This document shows positions 55,821 to 64,000 of a stretch of 64,000 bases of DNA, piece by piece (position 1 is the first letter of the stretch; each line of letters begins with the position of its first letter). The notes under the pieces were generated by a model. That model was not told the origin of the DNA, made no database searches, and saw nothing but the letters and a program-made list of their open reading frames with translations. The position numbers and the translations under genes were made by a program. Location: the NCBI RefSeq assembly GCF_018882055.1, contig NZ_JACVPF010000001.1, positions 868,001-932,000 on the forward strand. The letters run 5' to 3'. The stretch is from Polynucleobacter sp. es-MAR-4. GTDB lineage: Bacteria; Pseudomonadota; Gammaproteobacteria; Burkholderiales; Burkholderiaceae.

Positions 55821-56843
55821 TTAAGAGTTGATTGAGGAGCTCAATGCGCCTGATAACAACTTAGAAGTAATGTCAACAATCGGAATCACCCGATCGTATG
55901 CCATGCGAGTAGGGCCAATGACGCCAAGCGTTCCAACAATCTGTCCATCCACGCTGTAGGGTGCACTGATGACCGCTAAATCTTCGTACGGCAGCAAATC
56001 ACTTTCGCCGCCAATAAAGATTTGAATACCATCAGCATGACTAGATACATCTAGTAACTGCATGAGCACTGACTTTTGCTCCAGCATATCGAACATCTTA
56101 CGCAGCTTGTCTAAATTAGTGCTGAGGTCGCCAACATTGAGTAAGCGTCGCTCGCCCGATAGCAGCATATCCCCCTGGCCCATGCCGTAATCGCTTACAC
56201 CGCTATGAAGCGCCAAGGCCATCAAGCCAGAGATATCGCTGCGCAAGTTATCCAGATCAGAGGCTAAATGCGCGCGTACTTCAGCAAAACTCTTGCCGGC
56301 GAACTGGGCATTAATGTAATTACCTGCCTCTACCAACTGGCTTGGGGTGTAATCCTGTGTAGTAGGAAGTATGCGGTTTTGAACATCACCCTCTGGGGTC
56401 ACCATGATGAGCAAAATCTTGCCTTCGCCAAGCCGCAAGAATTCGATATGTTTAAAGACTTGAGCCCGTTTAGGCGTCATGACTACCCCAGCAAAATGGG
56501 TCAAATTAGACAGAATTTGGGCTGCGGAGTTCATGACCCTTTGCGGGGAATCTGGCAAGAGCCCTTTTTCCATCTCACGAGTGGCGATTTCCTCTAAAGG
56601 GCGAACAGTCACCATCGTATCCACAAAGAGACGGTAGCCTCTGGGGGTGGGGATACGACCAGCAGAGGTATGGGGGCTGGTAACCAGGCCCATTTCCTCC
56701 AAATCCGCCATGACATTGCGAATCGTAGCCGCAGAAAGATCCAACCCCGAGAATCGAGATAGGGTGCGTGAGCCAATAGGCTGCCCCTCTTCGATATAGC
56801 GCTCGATGAGGGTTTTCAGTAAGGCGCGGGAACGATCATCCAT
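55821..56843 (-). CDS. hrcA: Heat-inducible transcription repressor HrcA
   Basis: A 340-residue repressor that binds the CIRCE inverted repeat and senses protein folding through GroEL. The N-terminal winged helix is [20 protein letters not shown] and [19 protein letters not shown]. The central GAF-like and dimerisation parts include [23 protein letters not shown], and the C-terminal [20 protein letters not shown] is diagnostic. No CIRCE repeat is visible in front of hrcA, grpE or dnaK here, so its targets (probably groES-groEL) must lie elsewhere. It diverges from nadK across a 37-base gap. A TAAAAT hexamer lies ten bases before its ATG. Confidence 0.96.
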   Translation of the reverse strand: MDDRSRALLKTLIERYIEEGQPIGSRTLSRFSGLDLSAATIRNVMADLEEMGLVTSPHTSAGRIPTPRGYRLFVDTMVTVRPLEEIATREMEKGLLPDSPQRVMNSAAQILSNLTHFAGVVMTPKRAQVFKHIEFLRLGEGKILLIMVTPEGDVQNRILPTTQDYTPSQLVEAGNYINAQFAGKSFAEVRAHLASDLDNLRSDISGLMALALHSGVSDYGMGQGDMLLSGERRLLNVGDLSTNLDKLRKMFDMLEQKSVLMQLLDVSSHADGIQIFIGGESDLLPYEDLAVISAPYSVDGQIVGTLGVIGPTRMAYDRVIPIVDITSKLLSGALSSSINS

Positions 56844-56868
56844 AGTGGAAGGGATTTTATGCGTATGG

Positions 56869-56874
56869 TTTAAT
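56869..56874 (+). promoter_or_regulatory. Candidate extended -10 element of nadK
   Basis: TGGTTTAAT holds a TG-n extension followed by the -10 TTTAAT (56869-56874). Six bases (CGTTAT) separate it from the nadK ATG, so the mRNA would be leaderless. No ribosome site is present. Confidence 0.5.
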
Positions 56875-56880
56875 CGTTAT

Positions 56881-57786
56881 ATGTTAAGCCCATCCCCAAA
56901 TTCCAGCAAAAAGGCATTTAGCCGGGTTGCGCTCGTCGGCAAATATCAGGCTGACGGCATGCAAGAACGCCTTATGGACCTAGCAGCACTCCTTGGCCAG
57001 CAAGGTTGTGAAGTCTATGTCGAGAACGCTACAGCAAGCCACCTTGGATTGACCGCTTACCCCACCAAAAAAGTGGAGGAGTTTGCTGGCACCATTGATT
57101 TGGCGGTAGTTTTGGGTGGTGATGGCACGATGCTCGGTATTGGACGTCAACTGGCTGGCAGTAACGTGCCTCTGGTTGGTATCAATATGGGTCGCTTGGG
57201 CTACATGACCGATATTCCCATTCAAAACGTTCAAACCATCTTGCCGCAAATTATTGCCGGTGAATACGAGGCAGATACTAGAACCTTGCTTGATGCGGTT
57301 GTATTACGTAATGGCAAAGAGATTAATCAGGCTCTCGCCTTGAATGATGTTGTTGTTAATCGCTCCGGAATTTCTGGAATGGTCGAGCTAGCGGTGCGTG
57401 TCAATGGTTCATTCATGTACAACCAACGCTCTGATGGGTTGATTGTCTCGACCCCTACTGGCTCAACTGCTTATGCCCTCTCTGCTGGTGGACCCATTCT
57501 GCACCCGCGGGTAGCCGGAATTCTATTAGCCCCAATTGCGCCTCACTCTTTATCAAATCGCCCCATCGTATTGCCACAAGACATTGTGGTGAGCATCGAG
57601 GTGGTAGACGGCAGAGAAGTAATTGTCAACTTTGATATGCAATCCCAAACTGACTTGCAAACAGGCGACACCATCGAAGTCAGTCAATCTAAAAAAACGA
57701 TTACCCTACTTCACCCTCGCAGCCATAGCGACTACAAAACATTGCGAGAGAAGTTACATTGGAATGAGTACCCCTCGACATTCTGA
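56881..57786 (+). CDS. nadK: NAD kinase
   Basis: It phosphorylates NAD to NADP. It is 301 residues from the ATG at 56881; a longer frame start lies inside hrcA and is rejected. The catalytic loop [18 protein letters not shown] contains the conserved [22 protein letters not shown] and the second motif [21 protein letters not shown] follow. It is divergent from hrcA and 26 bases before recN, the nadK-recN order found in many proteobacteria. Confidence 0.97.
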   Translation: MLSPSPNSSKKAFSRVALVGKYQADGMQERLMDLAALLGQQGCEVYVENATASHLGLTAYPTKKVEEFAGTIDLAVVLGGDGTMLGIGRQLAGSNVPLVGINMGRLGYMTDIPIQNVQTILPQIIAGEYEADTRTLLDAVVLRNGKEINQALALNDVVVNRSGISGMVELAVRVNGSFMYNQRSDGLIVSTPTGSTAYALSAGGPILHPRVAGILLAPIAPHSLSNRPIVLPQDIVVSIEVVDGREVIVNFDMQSQTDLQTGDTIEVSQSKKTITLLHPRSHSDYKTLREKLHWNEYPSTF

Positions 57787-57812
57787 TGTCGAATTTTTCG
57801 GTACGCTAAGGC

Positions 57813-59483
57813 ATGCTTCAAACACTATCGCTTCGCGACTTTGTCATTGTTGACCAGCTAGAGTTAGACTTTTCCTCGGGTTTTACAGTCCTGACTGGTG
57901 AAACCGGCGCGGGTAAATCAATCCTCTTAGATGCACTCAGCCTGGTATTGGGTGAGCGTGCTGATAGCAGCCAGATACGCGAGGGCTGTAACAGAGCTGA
58001 AGTTAGCGCCCTCTTTCGAATTACTTCAGAACAAATCAATCACTTCAATCAATGGCTGGATGAGCAAGGCTTTCCCATCGAAGATGAAGGTCAAAGTCTA
58101 TTCCTAAAAAGAACTGTGGAGGCCAATGGTCGCAGTCGCGCCTTCATTAATGGCAGTGTAGCTACCTTAGTGCAACTCCGTGAAGCGGGTGATCAGCTAG
58201 TGGATATCCATGGGCAACATGCACATCAGCTACTACTGAAAGGTGGTGCGCAACGTGAACTACTGGATCGACATGCAAATCACATGGATCTTGTGACTGA
58301 AGTCTCTAAATTATTTAAAATTCTGAATGAATCTCGTCGCAGACTAGAGCAAGCAGAAAATGCTGGGCAAGATATTGAACGTGAGCGCGAGCGTTTGGAA
58401 TGGCAGCTAGAGGAACTCACCGAGCTCTCTCCGCAAGAAGGCGAATGGACGGCTATTCAAAGTGAGCATGCTCGCCTAGCCAACGGCGCAAAAATTATGA
58501 GTGGTTGCCAAGAGGCGATTGATGTTCTAAGTGATGCTGACAACTCTGTAGAGTCAACCCTCTCTAAAGCTAGTGCCAATATGAGCGCATTGGCAGAGCA
58601 TGACTCCGCGCTTAGCGATATCAGTCAGGCACTAGAGTCAGCACAAATTCAGATTGATGAAGCAGCACATAGCCTCAATCGCTACCTACAAAAACTCGAC
58701 TTAGATCCTGCACGCCTCAGTGAAGTGGAAGAGCGTATGCAGGCCCTCCATGGCGCAGCCAGGAAATATCGTACCGAAGCAGATGATTTGCCAAAGCTAT
58801 TGCTCGACACTACTGAACGCTTAGATGCATTGACTGCATCTCAAAATATAGAAGCTTTGCGCGAGAGGGTGAAGCAAGAGGAGTTAGCCTATCTCAAGCA
58901 AGCAAAGCAACTCACACAAAAACGCAACAAAGCTGCGCTTGATTTAGGCGAACAAGTTACCGCTGCAATGCAAGACTTATCGATGGCAGGCGGACAGCTA
59001 GAAATCGCCTTACTTCCTTTGGCAGAAGGTGGCGCTCACGGTCTTGAGCAAATTGACTTTCTAGTTGCTGGCCATGCTGGCAGCACCCCACGCCCATTGG
59101 CGAAAGTAGCCTCCGGCGGCGAATTAGCTCGCATCAGCTTAGCCATTAGCGTGATCACCAGCAAAGCATCATTTACACCAACACTGATATTTGATGAAGT
59201 TGATGCCGGTATCGGCGGAGCTGTTGCGGAAACGGTTGGAAAGCTATTGCGTCAACTTGGTGAGTCACATCAAATTCTTTGCGTCACCCATTTGCCACAA
59301 GTAGCTGCACAAGGTAACCACCACCTCAAAGTTAGCAAATCTCAGGCGGGTGATAAAACTCTTTCCCAAGTTACACCATTAGGAAGGTCTGAGCGCGTAG
59401 AAGAAGTTGCTCGCATGCTAGGCGGAGCAACCATCACCGACACTACGCGTCGACATGCTCGTGAGCTACTAGAGCAAAACTGA
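57813..59483 (+). CDS. recN: DNA repair protein RecN
   Basis: An SMC-like ATPase of 556 residues that acts in double-strand break repair. The N-terminal Walker A VLTGETGAGKSILLDALS is at about residue 28, and the C-terminal VASGGELARISLAISVI (ABC signature) plus TLIFDEVDAGIGGAVAE (Walker B) close the nucleotide site. A long coiled coil of about 250 residues separates them, rich in Glu, Gln, Leu and Arg. VDIHGQHAHQLLLKGGAQRE is the conserved signature near the first domain. A short purine stretch precedes the ATG. It stops five bases before the convergent glnE stop. Confidence 0.96.
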   Translation: MLQTLSLRDFVIVDQLELDFSSGFTVLTGETGAGKSILLDALSLVLGERADSSQIREGCNRAEVSALFRITSEQINHFNQWLDEQGFPIEDEGQSLFLKRTVEANGRSRAFINGSVATLVQLREAGDQLVDIHGQHAHQLLLKGGAQRELLDRHANHMDLVTEVSKLFKILNESRRRLEQAENAGQDIERERERLEWQLEELTELSPQEGEWTAIQSEHARLANGAKIMSGCQEAIDVLSDADNSVESTLSKASANMSALAEHDSALSDISQALESAQIQIDEAAHSLNRYLQKLDLDPARLSEVEERMQALHGAARKYRTEADDLPKLLLDTTERLDALTASQNIEALRERVKQEELAYLKQAKQLTQKRNKAALDLGEQVTAAMQDLSMAGGQLEIALLPLAEGGAHGLEQIDFLVAGHAGSTPRPLAKVASGGELARISLAISVITSKASFTPTLIFDEVDAGIGGAVAETVGKLLRQLGESHQILCVTHLPQVAAQGNHHLKVSKSQAGDKTLSQVTPLGRSERVEEVARMLGGATITDTTRRHARELLEQN

Positions 59484-59488
59484 CTTTC

Positions 59489-62305
59489 TTAAGCATCCGA
59501 AGGGGCAAGAAAGATTTCCTGCCATAAGGCCAGCACTACCTCCCTTGCTTCAACTAGTCGAGGCTCAAGCCCTAAATCTACTCGGGTCTTTTCTGCGCCA
59601 TCCAAACGCAAGCGATGTTGACGCGCTCGCAATAGACGATAAGCATCCCCCACCTCTTGAGCCATTGAGGCTTGGATTAAGCCCGCCTCACCAGCAATCC
59701 GAAGTAAGGCAATATTGCCTAAGTTGCCAATGAGTTTGGGGTGAGCATTTGCAAATGCCAAGACTAAAAATTGAACAATAAATTCAATATCCACCATACC
59801 GCCGGCGTCATGCTTTAAATCAAAATCAGAACTAGGATTTGGATGTCCAGCATGAACCTTGCGACGCATTTCCAAAATCTCATGACGTAACTGATCAACA
59901 TCGCGTCTTTGACTTAAAACCTCAGAACGCACATCGTCAAAGTATTCGCCAACCACCTTACTGCCCGCGGAAAATCTTGCGCGCGTGAGAGCTTGATGCT
60001 CCCAAACCCATGCAGCGTTATCACCTTGACGCAATTGATATTTCTTAAACGCATCGGCATTCGTTACTAAAAATCCTGCAGAGCCATTTGGACGAAGGCG
60101 GGTATCAATCTCAAACAGACTGCCAGCCGATGTATAGGCAGTTAACCAATTAATCATGCGCTTGGCGAGTAAGGCGTAAATCTCTTGAGCTGCAAAATCA
60201 GCTTCTTCGGCTTGATATAGAAAAACGAGATCCAAATCGGATGCATATCCCAACTCTTTACCACCTAACTTGCCGTAGGAAATCACCGCAAATGGCGCTC
60301 TTGCATCGATCGGTAAATTAAATTTTTTGACAACGCTAGGCCACACCCTCTCAAAGGTGGTCTGCACTATTAAATCCGCTAGCGCAGATAAATGATCGCT
60401 TACTTTCTCAACTGAAAGCTCACGATCAACACCAATTCCCAAATCTGCTAGCAAAGTAATAAAGGTTTCGGTGTGGTGAGTGATGCGCAAAATATCCATC
60501 GCCTGCTCTGAACCATCACCATCAGCCATCACGTCATCAAGACGCATATCTAAAGTCGACTTTACTTCCCGCCAATATTGCTCAGGATTCTCAATCAAGG
60601 CCTTTTCAGTACGCGAGTTCAGCAAGTAGTCCAGGAGATGGGGGTGTCTAGTTAGATACTCTGCACCCCATTGGGAAGCTTTTAGCAAAGCCAATACATT
60701 CGATAGCGCCTGTGGATACTCCGCAAGGATGGACAAATAGGCGCTGCGTCGTGCAACTGCTTCCAACAAATCAAAGAAGCGCAGCAAGGTCTGGTCTGCA
60801 CTAATCCCAATAGGCTGATCTGCTTGCAAACTATCTGCAGCCTTACGAATGAGATTATTGAAAATGATCCTGCTTTTCTCGGGCAACTGTCTTTGCTTGG
60901 AGCTATCGGCCCAAGCCAGCCAACGCGCTGCAGACTCTGGGAACAATTTCTTATCAGGCTCCCATCCCGCAGGTAAGGAGGCGCTATCGAGACGCACAGC
61001 ATCATCGAGCACAAACGCTTTTTCAAAATGCTGGGCTACTGCCGCTTGGTGGGCATCAAGTTCAGATAAGGAAGCATCTCGTTCTTGAATTTGATTGGGG
61101 CCAACCATACTGGCAGCTAAGCGAGTACGAGCATCTTCATCCTCAGGCAAATAGTGTGTCTGCTGGTCTTCCCATACTTGAATGCGATGCTCTAAGCGAC
61201 GCAAATAAATATAAGCCATCTTTAAGTCATCTACTTCATCGACAGGCAAGATTCCTTGTTGCTTTAGCAACTCCAAGACTTCTAATGTAGGGCGAATACG
61301 GAAGCGAGGATCCGTTCCGCCTCGCATCAACTGAAACATTTGCGCCAAGAATTCAATCTCTCGGATACCACCGCGGCCTAATTTAATATCCCTTGATCGG
61401 CCGTGATGATTGGATGAGCGTTTCTCAGCTTCATGCTGTATCTGCGCATGTAACTCACGGATAGATGCAATCACGCCATAATCTAAATGGCGGCGATAGA
61501 CAAAGGGGCGAATCAATTGATCGAGCTCACGCTCGCAATAGGCAAATGCAGGTGAGTCAGGCAAAGGTGAAATTAACCTACCCTTAATCCAAGCGTAGCG
61601 CTCCCACTCCCTACCCTGTACCAATAAATACTCCTCAAGCATGTCAAGACTGCAAACCAGCGGCCCAGAATCTCCATTAGGTCTCAGGCGCATATCCACC
61701 CGAAATACAAAACCGTTTGCATCATGCTCAGCCAATAACTTAATCAGGCGCTTACCCATTCGTGTAAACCATTCGTGATGGGACAAGCTCTTAGGTCCGC
61801 CTTGAGTATCGCCTTCGTGCTCATATAAAAAGATTAGGTCAATATCAGAAGAAAGGTTGAGCTCTAGACCACCCAACTTGCCCATACCCACGACCATCAA
61901 GGGCATCTCTGAATCCGTCACTGAGCTCCAAGGTAAGCCGAAACGACGCTGCAGATCTCCGCGAATGTAGGCAATTGAAAGGGCTACAACCTCCTCAGCA
62001 AAATGACTCAATGCGTGGGTCACTTCACCGAGATCAGCCATCCCATTCAGATCTCGATAGGCAACCCAAAGCATGAGACGTTGTCTTGCTAACCTTAGAT
62101 CGGCCATAAACTGAGCCTCGTCTTGCTCTGGAGCCCCCAGAGCTTCCTGACAAGGTCTTAATAAACCCCGAATTCCTGCGACATCGACTTTAGAAGCGCC
62201 TTGGGACCGGAGCCAATCCACCCATTCAGGGCGAGAATGGAGCCAACGCTGAGCGTAGCTAGAGTGCTGCTTTAGAAATTCAATTTGGTCAGGAAAATTG
62301 CTCAT
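59489..62305 (-). CDS. glnE: Bifunctional glutamine synthetase adenylyltransferase/adenylyl-removing enzyme
   Basis: It adenylylates and deadenylylates glutamine synthetase in response to PII. It is 938 residues with two nucleotidyltransferase domains. The first has VGMGKLGGLELNLSSDIDLIFLY near residue 130, given here in two parts (VGMGKLGGLELN, SSDIDLIFLY); the second repeats it as YGKLGGKELGYASDLDLVFLY near 650. GIREIEFLAQMFQLMRGG and a C-terminal helical bundle are normal. The ATG has a GGAG ribosome site. It is divergent from the yhdP-like gene and convergent with recN. The glnD and glnB partners are not in the window. Confidence 0.95.
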   Translation of the reverse strand: MSNFPDQIEFLKQHSSYAQRWLHSRPEWVDWLRSQGASKVDVAGIRGLLRPCQEALGAPEQDEAQFMADLRLARQRLMLWVAYRDLNGMADLGEVTHALSHFAEEVVALSIAYIRGDLQRRFGLPWSSVTDSEMPLMVVGMGKLGGLELNLSSDIDLIFLYEHEGDTQGGPKSLSHHEWFTRMGKRLIKLLAEHDANGFVFRVDMRLRPNGDSGPLVCSLDMLEEYLLVQGREWERYAWIKGRLISPLPDSPAFAYCERELDQLIRPFVYRRHLDYGVIASIRELHAQIQHEAEKRSSNHHGRSRDIKLGRGGIREIEFLAQMFQLMRGGTDPRFRIRPTLEVLELLKQQGILPVDEVDDLKMAYIYLRRLEHRIQVWEDQQTHYLPEDEDARTRLAASMVGPNQIQERDASLSELDAHQAAVAQHFEKAFVLDDAVRLDSASLPAGWEPDKKLFPESAARWLAWADSSKQRQLPEKSRIIFNNLIRKAADSLQADQPIGISADQTLLRFFDLLEAVARRSAYLSILAEYPQALSNVLALLKASQWGAEYLTRHPHLLDYLLNSRTEKALIENPEQYWREVKSTLDMRLDDVMADGDGSEQAMDILRITHHTETFITLLADLGIGVDRELSVEKVSDHLSALADLIVQTTFERVWPSVVKKFNLPIDARAPFAVISYGKLGGKELGYASDLDLVFLYQAEEADFAAQEIYALLAKRMINWLTAYTSAGSLFEIDTRLRPNGSAGFLVTNADAFKKYQLRQGDNAAWVWEHQALTRARFSAGSKVVGEYFDDVRSEVLSQRRDVDQLRHEILEMRRKVHAGHPNPSSDFDLKHDAGGMVDIEFIVQFLVLAFANAHPKLIGNLGNIALLRIAGEAGLIQASMAQEVGDAYRLLRARQHRLRLDGAEKTRVDLGLEPRLVEAREVVLALWQEIFLAPSDA

Positions 62306-62371
62306 TTCTCCATCTTAATCCGACTCCAAACTCAAACTCGCAGAAGCTTGGCGATAGCCCAATAGCTGACG

Positions 62372-62377
62372 GATAAT
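62372..62377 (+). promoter_or_regulatory. Candidate -10 element of the yhdP-like gene, leaderless type
   Basis: GATAAT is followed by AGAGCCT and then the ATG at 62385. TTGGCG eighteen bases upstream is a fair -35. There is no Shine-Dalgarno sequence, so a leaderless mRNA is likely. Confidence 0.5.
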
Positions 62378-62384
62378 AGAGCCT

Positions 62385-64000
62385 ATGCTTCGAAACATTA
62401 TCCGGACTCGCCTGCAGAGCGTGCTTCAAAAACGTCCTCCAGGTTCTGGCGGTCGTTGGCGCAAACGCGCCCTGATTCTTGCCGGTTTTACTGCAGCTTT
62501 TTTTGTACTTGGCCACCTTGGAGTGCGCTTTGTTTTATGGCCTCAGATTGAGAAATCTAAGCCCGCTTTAGAGCGCTTAATGAGCGCTCGCTTGGGCACC
62601 AATGTCACGATGGATGCAGTGCAAGTTTCCTGGACCGGAATTCGCCCCAGCTTCGCAATTGAAGGCTTACGCTTTAATAATGAAAGCACCCCTACCCAAG
62701 CCTTAGTTGTTAAAAGCATCAAAGGGCAGCTCAGCTGGATATCTTTTTACCATTTAGCACCCTACTTTCACGAGATCACATTTGATCAGATTCAACTGTA
62801 CGCACAAAGAGATGCAAAAGGCATTGTCTCTATTGCTGGAATTCCGATTCACAGCAGCGGGGATAATTTTGCAACTGAGAACTGGCTGCTTGCTCGAAAC
62901 GATATTCAAATTAACAATGCCCAAATTTTTTGGGAAGACCAACAGGGTCGAAATTTAAAGACCTCGATTGAGGTTCAAAGCCTTCACATCAGCAATGGTA
63001 TGCGCAGTCATGAGGCTCAATTAGTCGCTCAAACTCCCTGGAGTCCAAATCCAATTAAGCTCCAAGCCGACTTTGTACATCATCTTGGTGGGCAAGCAGG
63101 CGATTGGCGCGATTGGGTAGGAAAATTTTCATGGGACTTTGCTGAACTCAAGCTCAATCAAATTGCCAAAGATCTCAGCCTGCCACTCCATGATCTCGAT
63201 GGCAATATCAACTCTAAGGGTAGCCTAAAGCTCGACGGTGGCAAGGCAAATGGTGGACAAATGTCTTTGGTAGCCGACAATCTCCGGCTACAGTTAAATA
63301 AAGGTGAGGAGCCCGTTGAATTTGGCAGACTGGAAACCGATCTTGTTCAAGAGACGGATGGCGGCCTCAATTCCATTACAACAAAAACCTTGTCTTGGCG
63401 TAGTATCGACAGCCCCAGCAATGCACCCCTGGATAAATTAAGCCCAATTACTTTCCGCTGGCGTCCACCAAAAGATGGTGGTGAGATTAAAGAGTTTGGC
63501 TTCTCCTCGCCAAAAATACAGGTAGAAGATATTGCACTCTTTGCACTCAATCTTCCTTTGCCGAAAAAAATTCATCAGTGGATTAAGATTTCTGAGGCGG
63601 ATGGTGAACTACAGAATTTAGATATGAATTGGTCCGAAAGCCAATCTGCTCTATCAGCTCTACCAATACCGGGAAATTGGTTTTCTTCTAATAAGCTCGA
63701 TTTCACAATCAGTGCAAAGCTCAATGACATTAGCTTTACCGGGGTCAACAAATCAATGCCCTCGGCCTCGCATTTGTCCGGCAACTTAGTCAGCAATCAG
63801 AAGCAAGGTAACTTCACACTAAATTCCAGCAATCTTGAATTGGAGATGAATGATTTCTTGTCTGATCCCGAGATTCAATTAGATCGCGCAAGAGGTGAGA
63901 TTAGCTGGTCCAAACAAAAAGGTGGTTGGCAAATTAATGCCAAGAAAATGCAGCTCAGTAACCCCGAAATCACGACCAACTTTGATCTGAGCTATTTGAT
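62385..64000 (+). CDS. YhdP family (AsmA-like) envelope protein, N-terminal part, runs off window end
   Basis: The first 538 codons of a large open frame with no stop before base 64000. The N-terminus is short and basic (MLRNIIRTRLQSVLQKR), then one transmembrane helix (ALILAGFTAAFFVLGHLGV), and a long periplasmic part. Features such as LMSARLGTNVTMDAVQVSW and FAIEGLRFNNES, with repeated beta-strand-rich blocks, match YhdP/AsmA-type bridge proteins that move phospholipids to the outer membrane. In the usual family the protein is about 1,300 residues, so a large C-terminal part lies outside. It is divergent from glnE, a common arrangement in betaproteobacteria. The identity rests on topology, length of the open frame and context. 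Confidence 0.82.
   Translation, partial: MLRNIIRTRLQSVLQKRPPGSGGRWRKRALILAGFTAAFFVLGHLGVRFVLWPQIEKSKPALERLMSARLGTNVTMDAVQVSWTGIRPSFAIEGLRFNNESTPTQALVVKSIKGQLSWISFYHLAPYFHEITFDQIQLYAQRDAKGIVSIAGIPIHSSGDNFATENWLLARNDIQINNAQIFWEDQQGRNLKTSIEVQSLHISNGMRSHEAQLVAQTPWSPNPIKLQADFVHHLGGQAGDWRDWVGKFSWDFAELKLNQIAKDLSLPLHDLDGNINSKGSLKLDGGKANGGQMSLVADNLRLQLNKGEEPVEFGRLETDLVQETDGGLNSITTKTLSWRSIDSPSNAPLDKLSPITFRWRPPKDGGEIKEFGFSSPKIQVEDIALFALNLPLPKKIHQWIKISEADGELQNLDMNWSESQSALSALPIPGNWFSSNKLDFTISAKLNDISFTGVNKSMPSASHLSGNLVSNQKQGNFTLNSSNLELEMNDFLSDPEIQLDRARGEISWSKQKGGWQINAKKMQLSNPEITTNFDLSYL

Noticed and set aside
1..64000. Mobile elements, prophage, CRISPR arrays, toxin-antitoxin pairs, tRNA genes
   Set aside because: No transposase, integrase, direct-repeat array, tRNA cloverleaf or small paired genes were found; all gaps are short and hold promoters or terminators.

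Overview
The window is a contiguous stretch of core chromosome from a betaproteobacterium. It most resembles Polynucleobacter or a close relative in Burkholderiaceae. The clues are moderate G+C by eye, families typical of Burkholderiales (DUF2782 beside thrB, BPSS1780-type membrane protein, DUF3579, a tripartite tricarboxylate TctBA pair), and gene orders known from Burkholderiales. The genus is an inference from gene content, not from an rRNA. Coding density is very high: 58 protein genes, no tRNA or rRNA, no insertion sequence, prophage, CRISPR array or obvious island, and no gene-free stretch longer than about 285 bases.

Layout. 1-2.7 kb: the start of polA (minus), then DUF2782 protein, homoserine kinase and a membrane protein (plus). 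2.7-9 kb: uvrD (minus) divergent from valS-galU. 9-14 kb: alaS-tusA-like (minus) divergent from tctBA. 14-21 kb: glnS, an NAD-dependent epimerase, a 2Fe-2S flavodoxin-type reductase, argD, fkpB-ispH and radC. 21-26 kb: rpmB-rpmG, a fatty acid desaturase, purN with an overlapping RNA methyltransferase. 25-31.4 kb: the ribF-ileS-lspA-coaBC-dut run. 31.4-36.9 kb: a dicarboxylate symporter, clpS-clpA, a cold shock protein, DUF192 protein and ppnP. 36.9-45.4 kb: argF-argG, DUF3579, rpsT, murJ-sirB1-like, dedA, miaA and purM. 45.4-50.7 kb: perM-like, hda, HAD phosphatase, pcnB, folK, panB. 50.7-59.5 kb: the heat-shock cluster hrcA-hemH-grpE-dnaK-dnaJ (minus), divergent from nadK-recN. 59.5-64 kb: glnE (minus) divergent from a yhdP-like gene that runs off the end.

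The genes serve translation (four aminoacyl-tRNA synthetases, three ribosomal proteins, MiaA), nucleotide and amino acid synthesis (purN, purM, dut, argD, argF, argG, thrB), cofactors (ribF, coaBC, panB, folK, nadK, hemH), envelope building (murJ, lspA, galU, yhdP), DNA repair and replication control (polA, uvrD, radC, recN, hda), and protein quality control (dnaKJ-grpE, clpSA, fkpB). No exciting new multi-gene system was found; this is ordinary housekeeping DNA.

The most interesting signal is in the promoters. At about ten transcription-unit starts a good -10 hexamer lies only 5-7 bases before the start codon with no Shine-Dalgarno sequence, which predicts leaderless mRNAs for polA, uvrD, alaS, glnS, fkpB, purN, clpS, nadK, yhdP-like and others. 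At two divergent pairs (uvrD/valS and purN/ribF) the -10 elements of the two genes overlap in one near-symmetric or symmetric sequence. grpE and dnaK each carry their own near-consensus heat-shock sigma-32 promoter, separated by a strong terminator.
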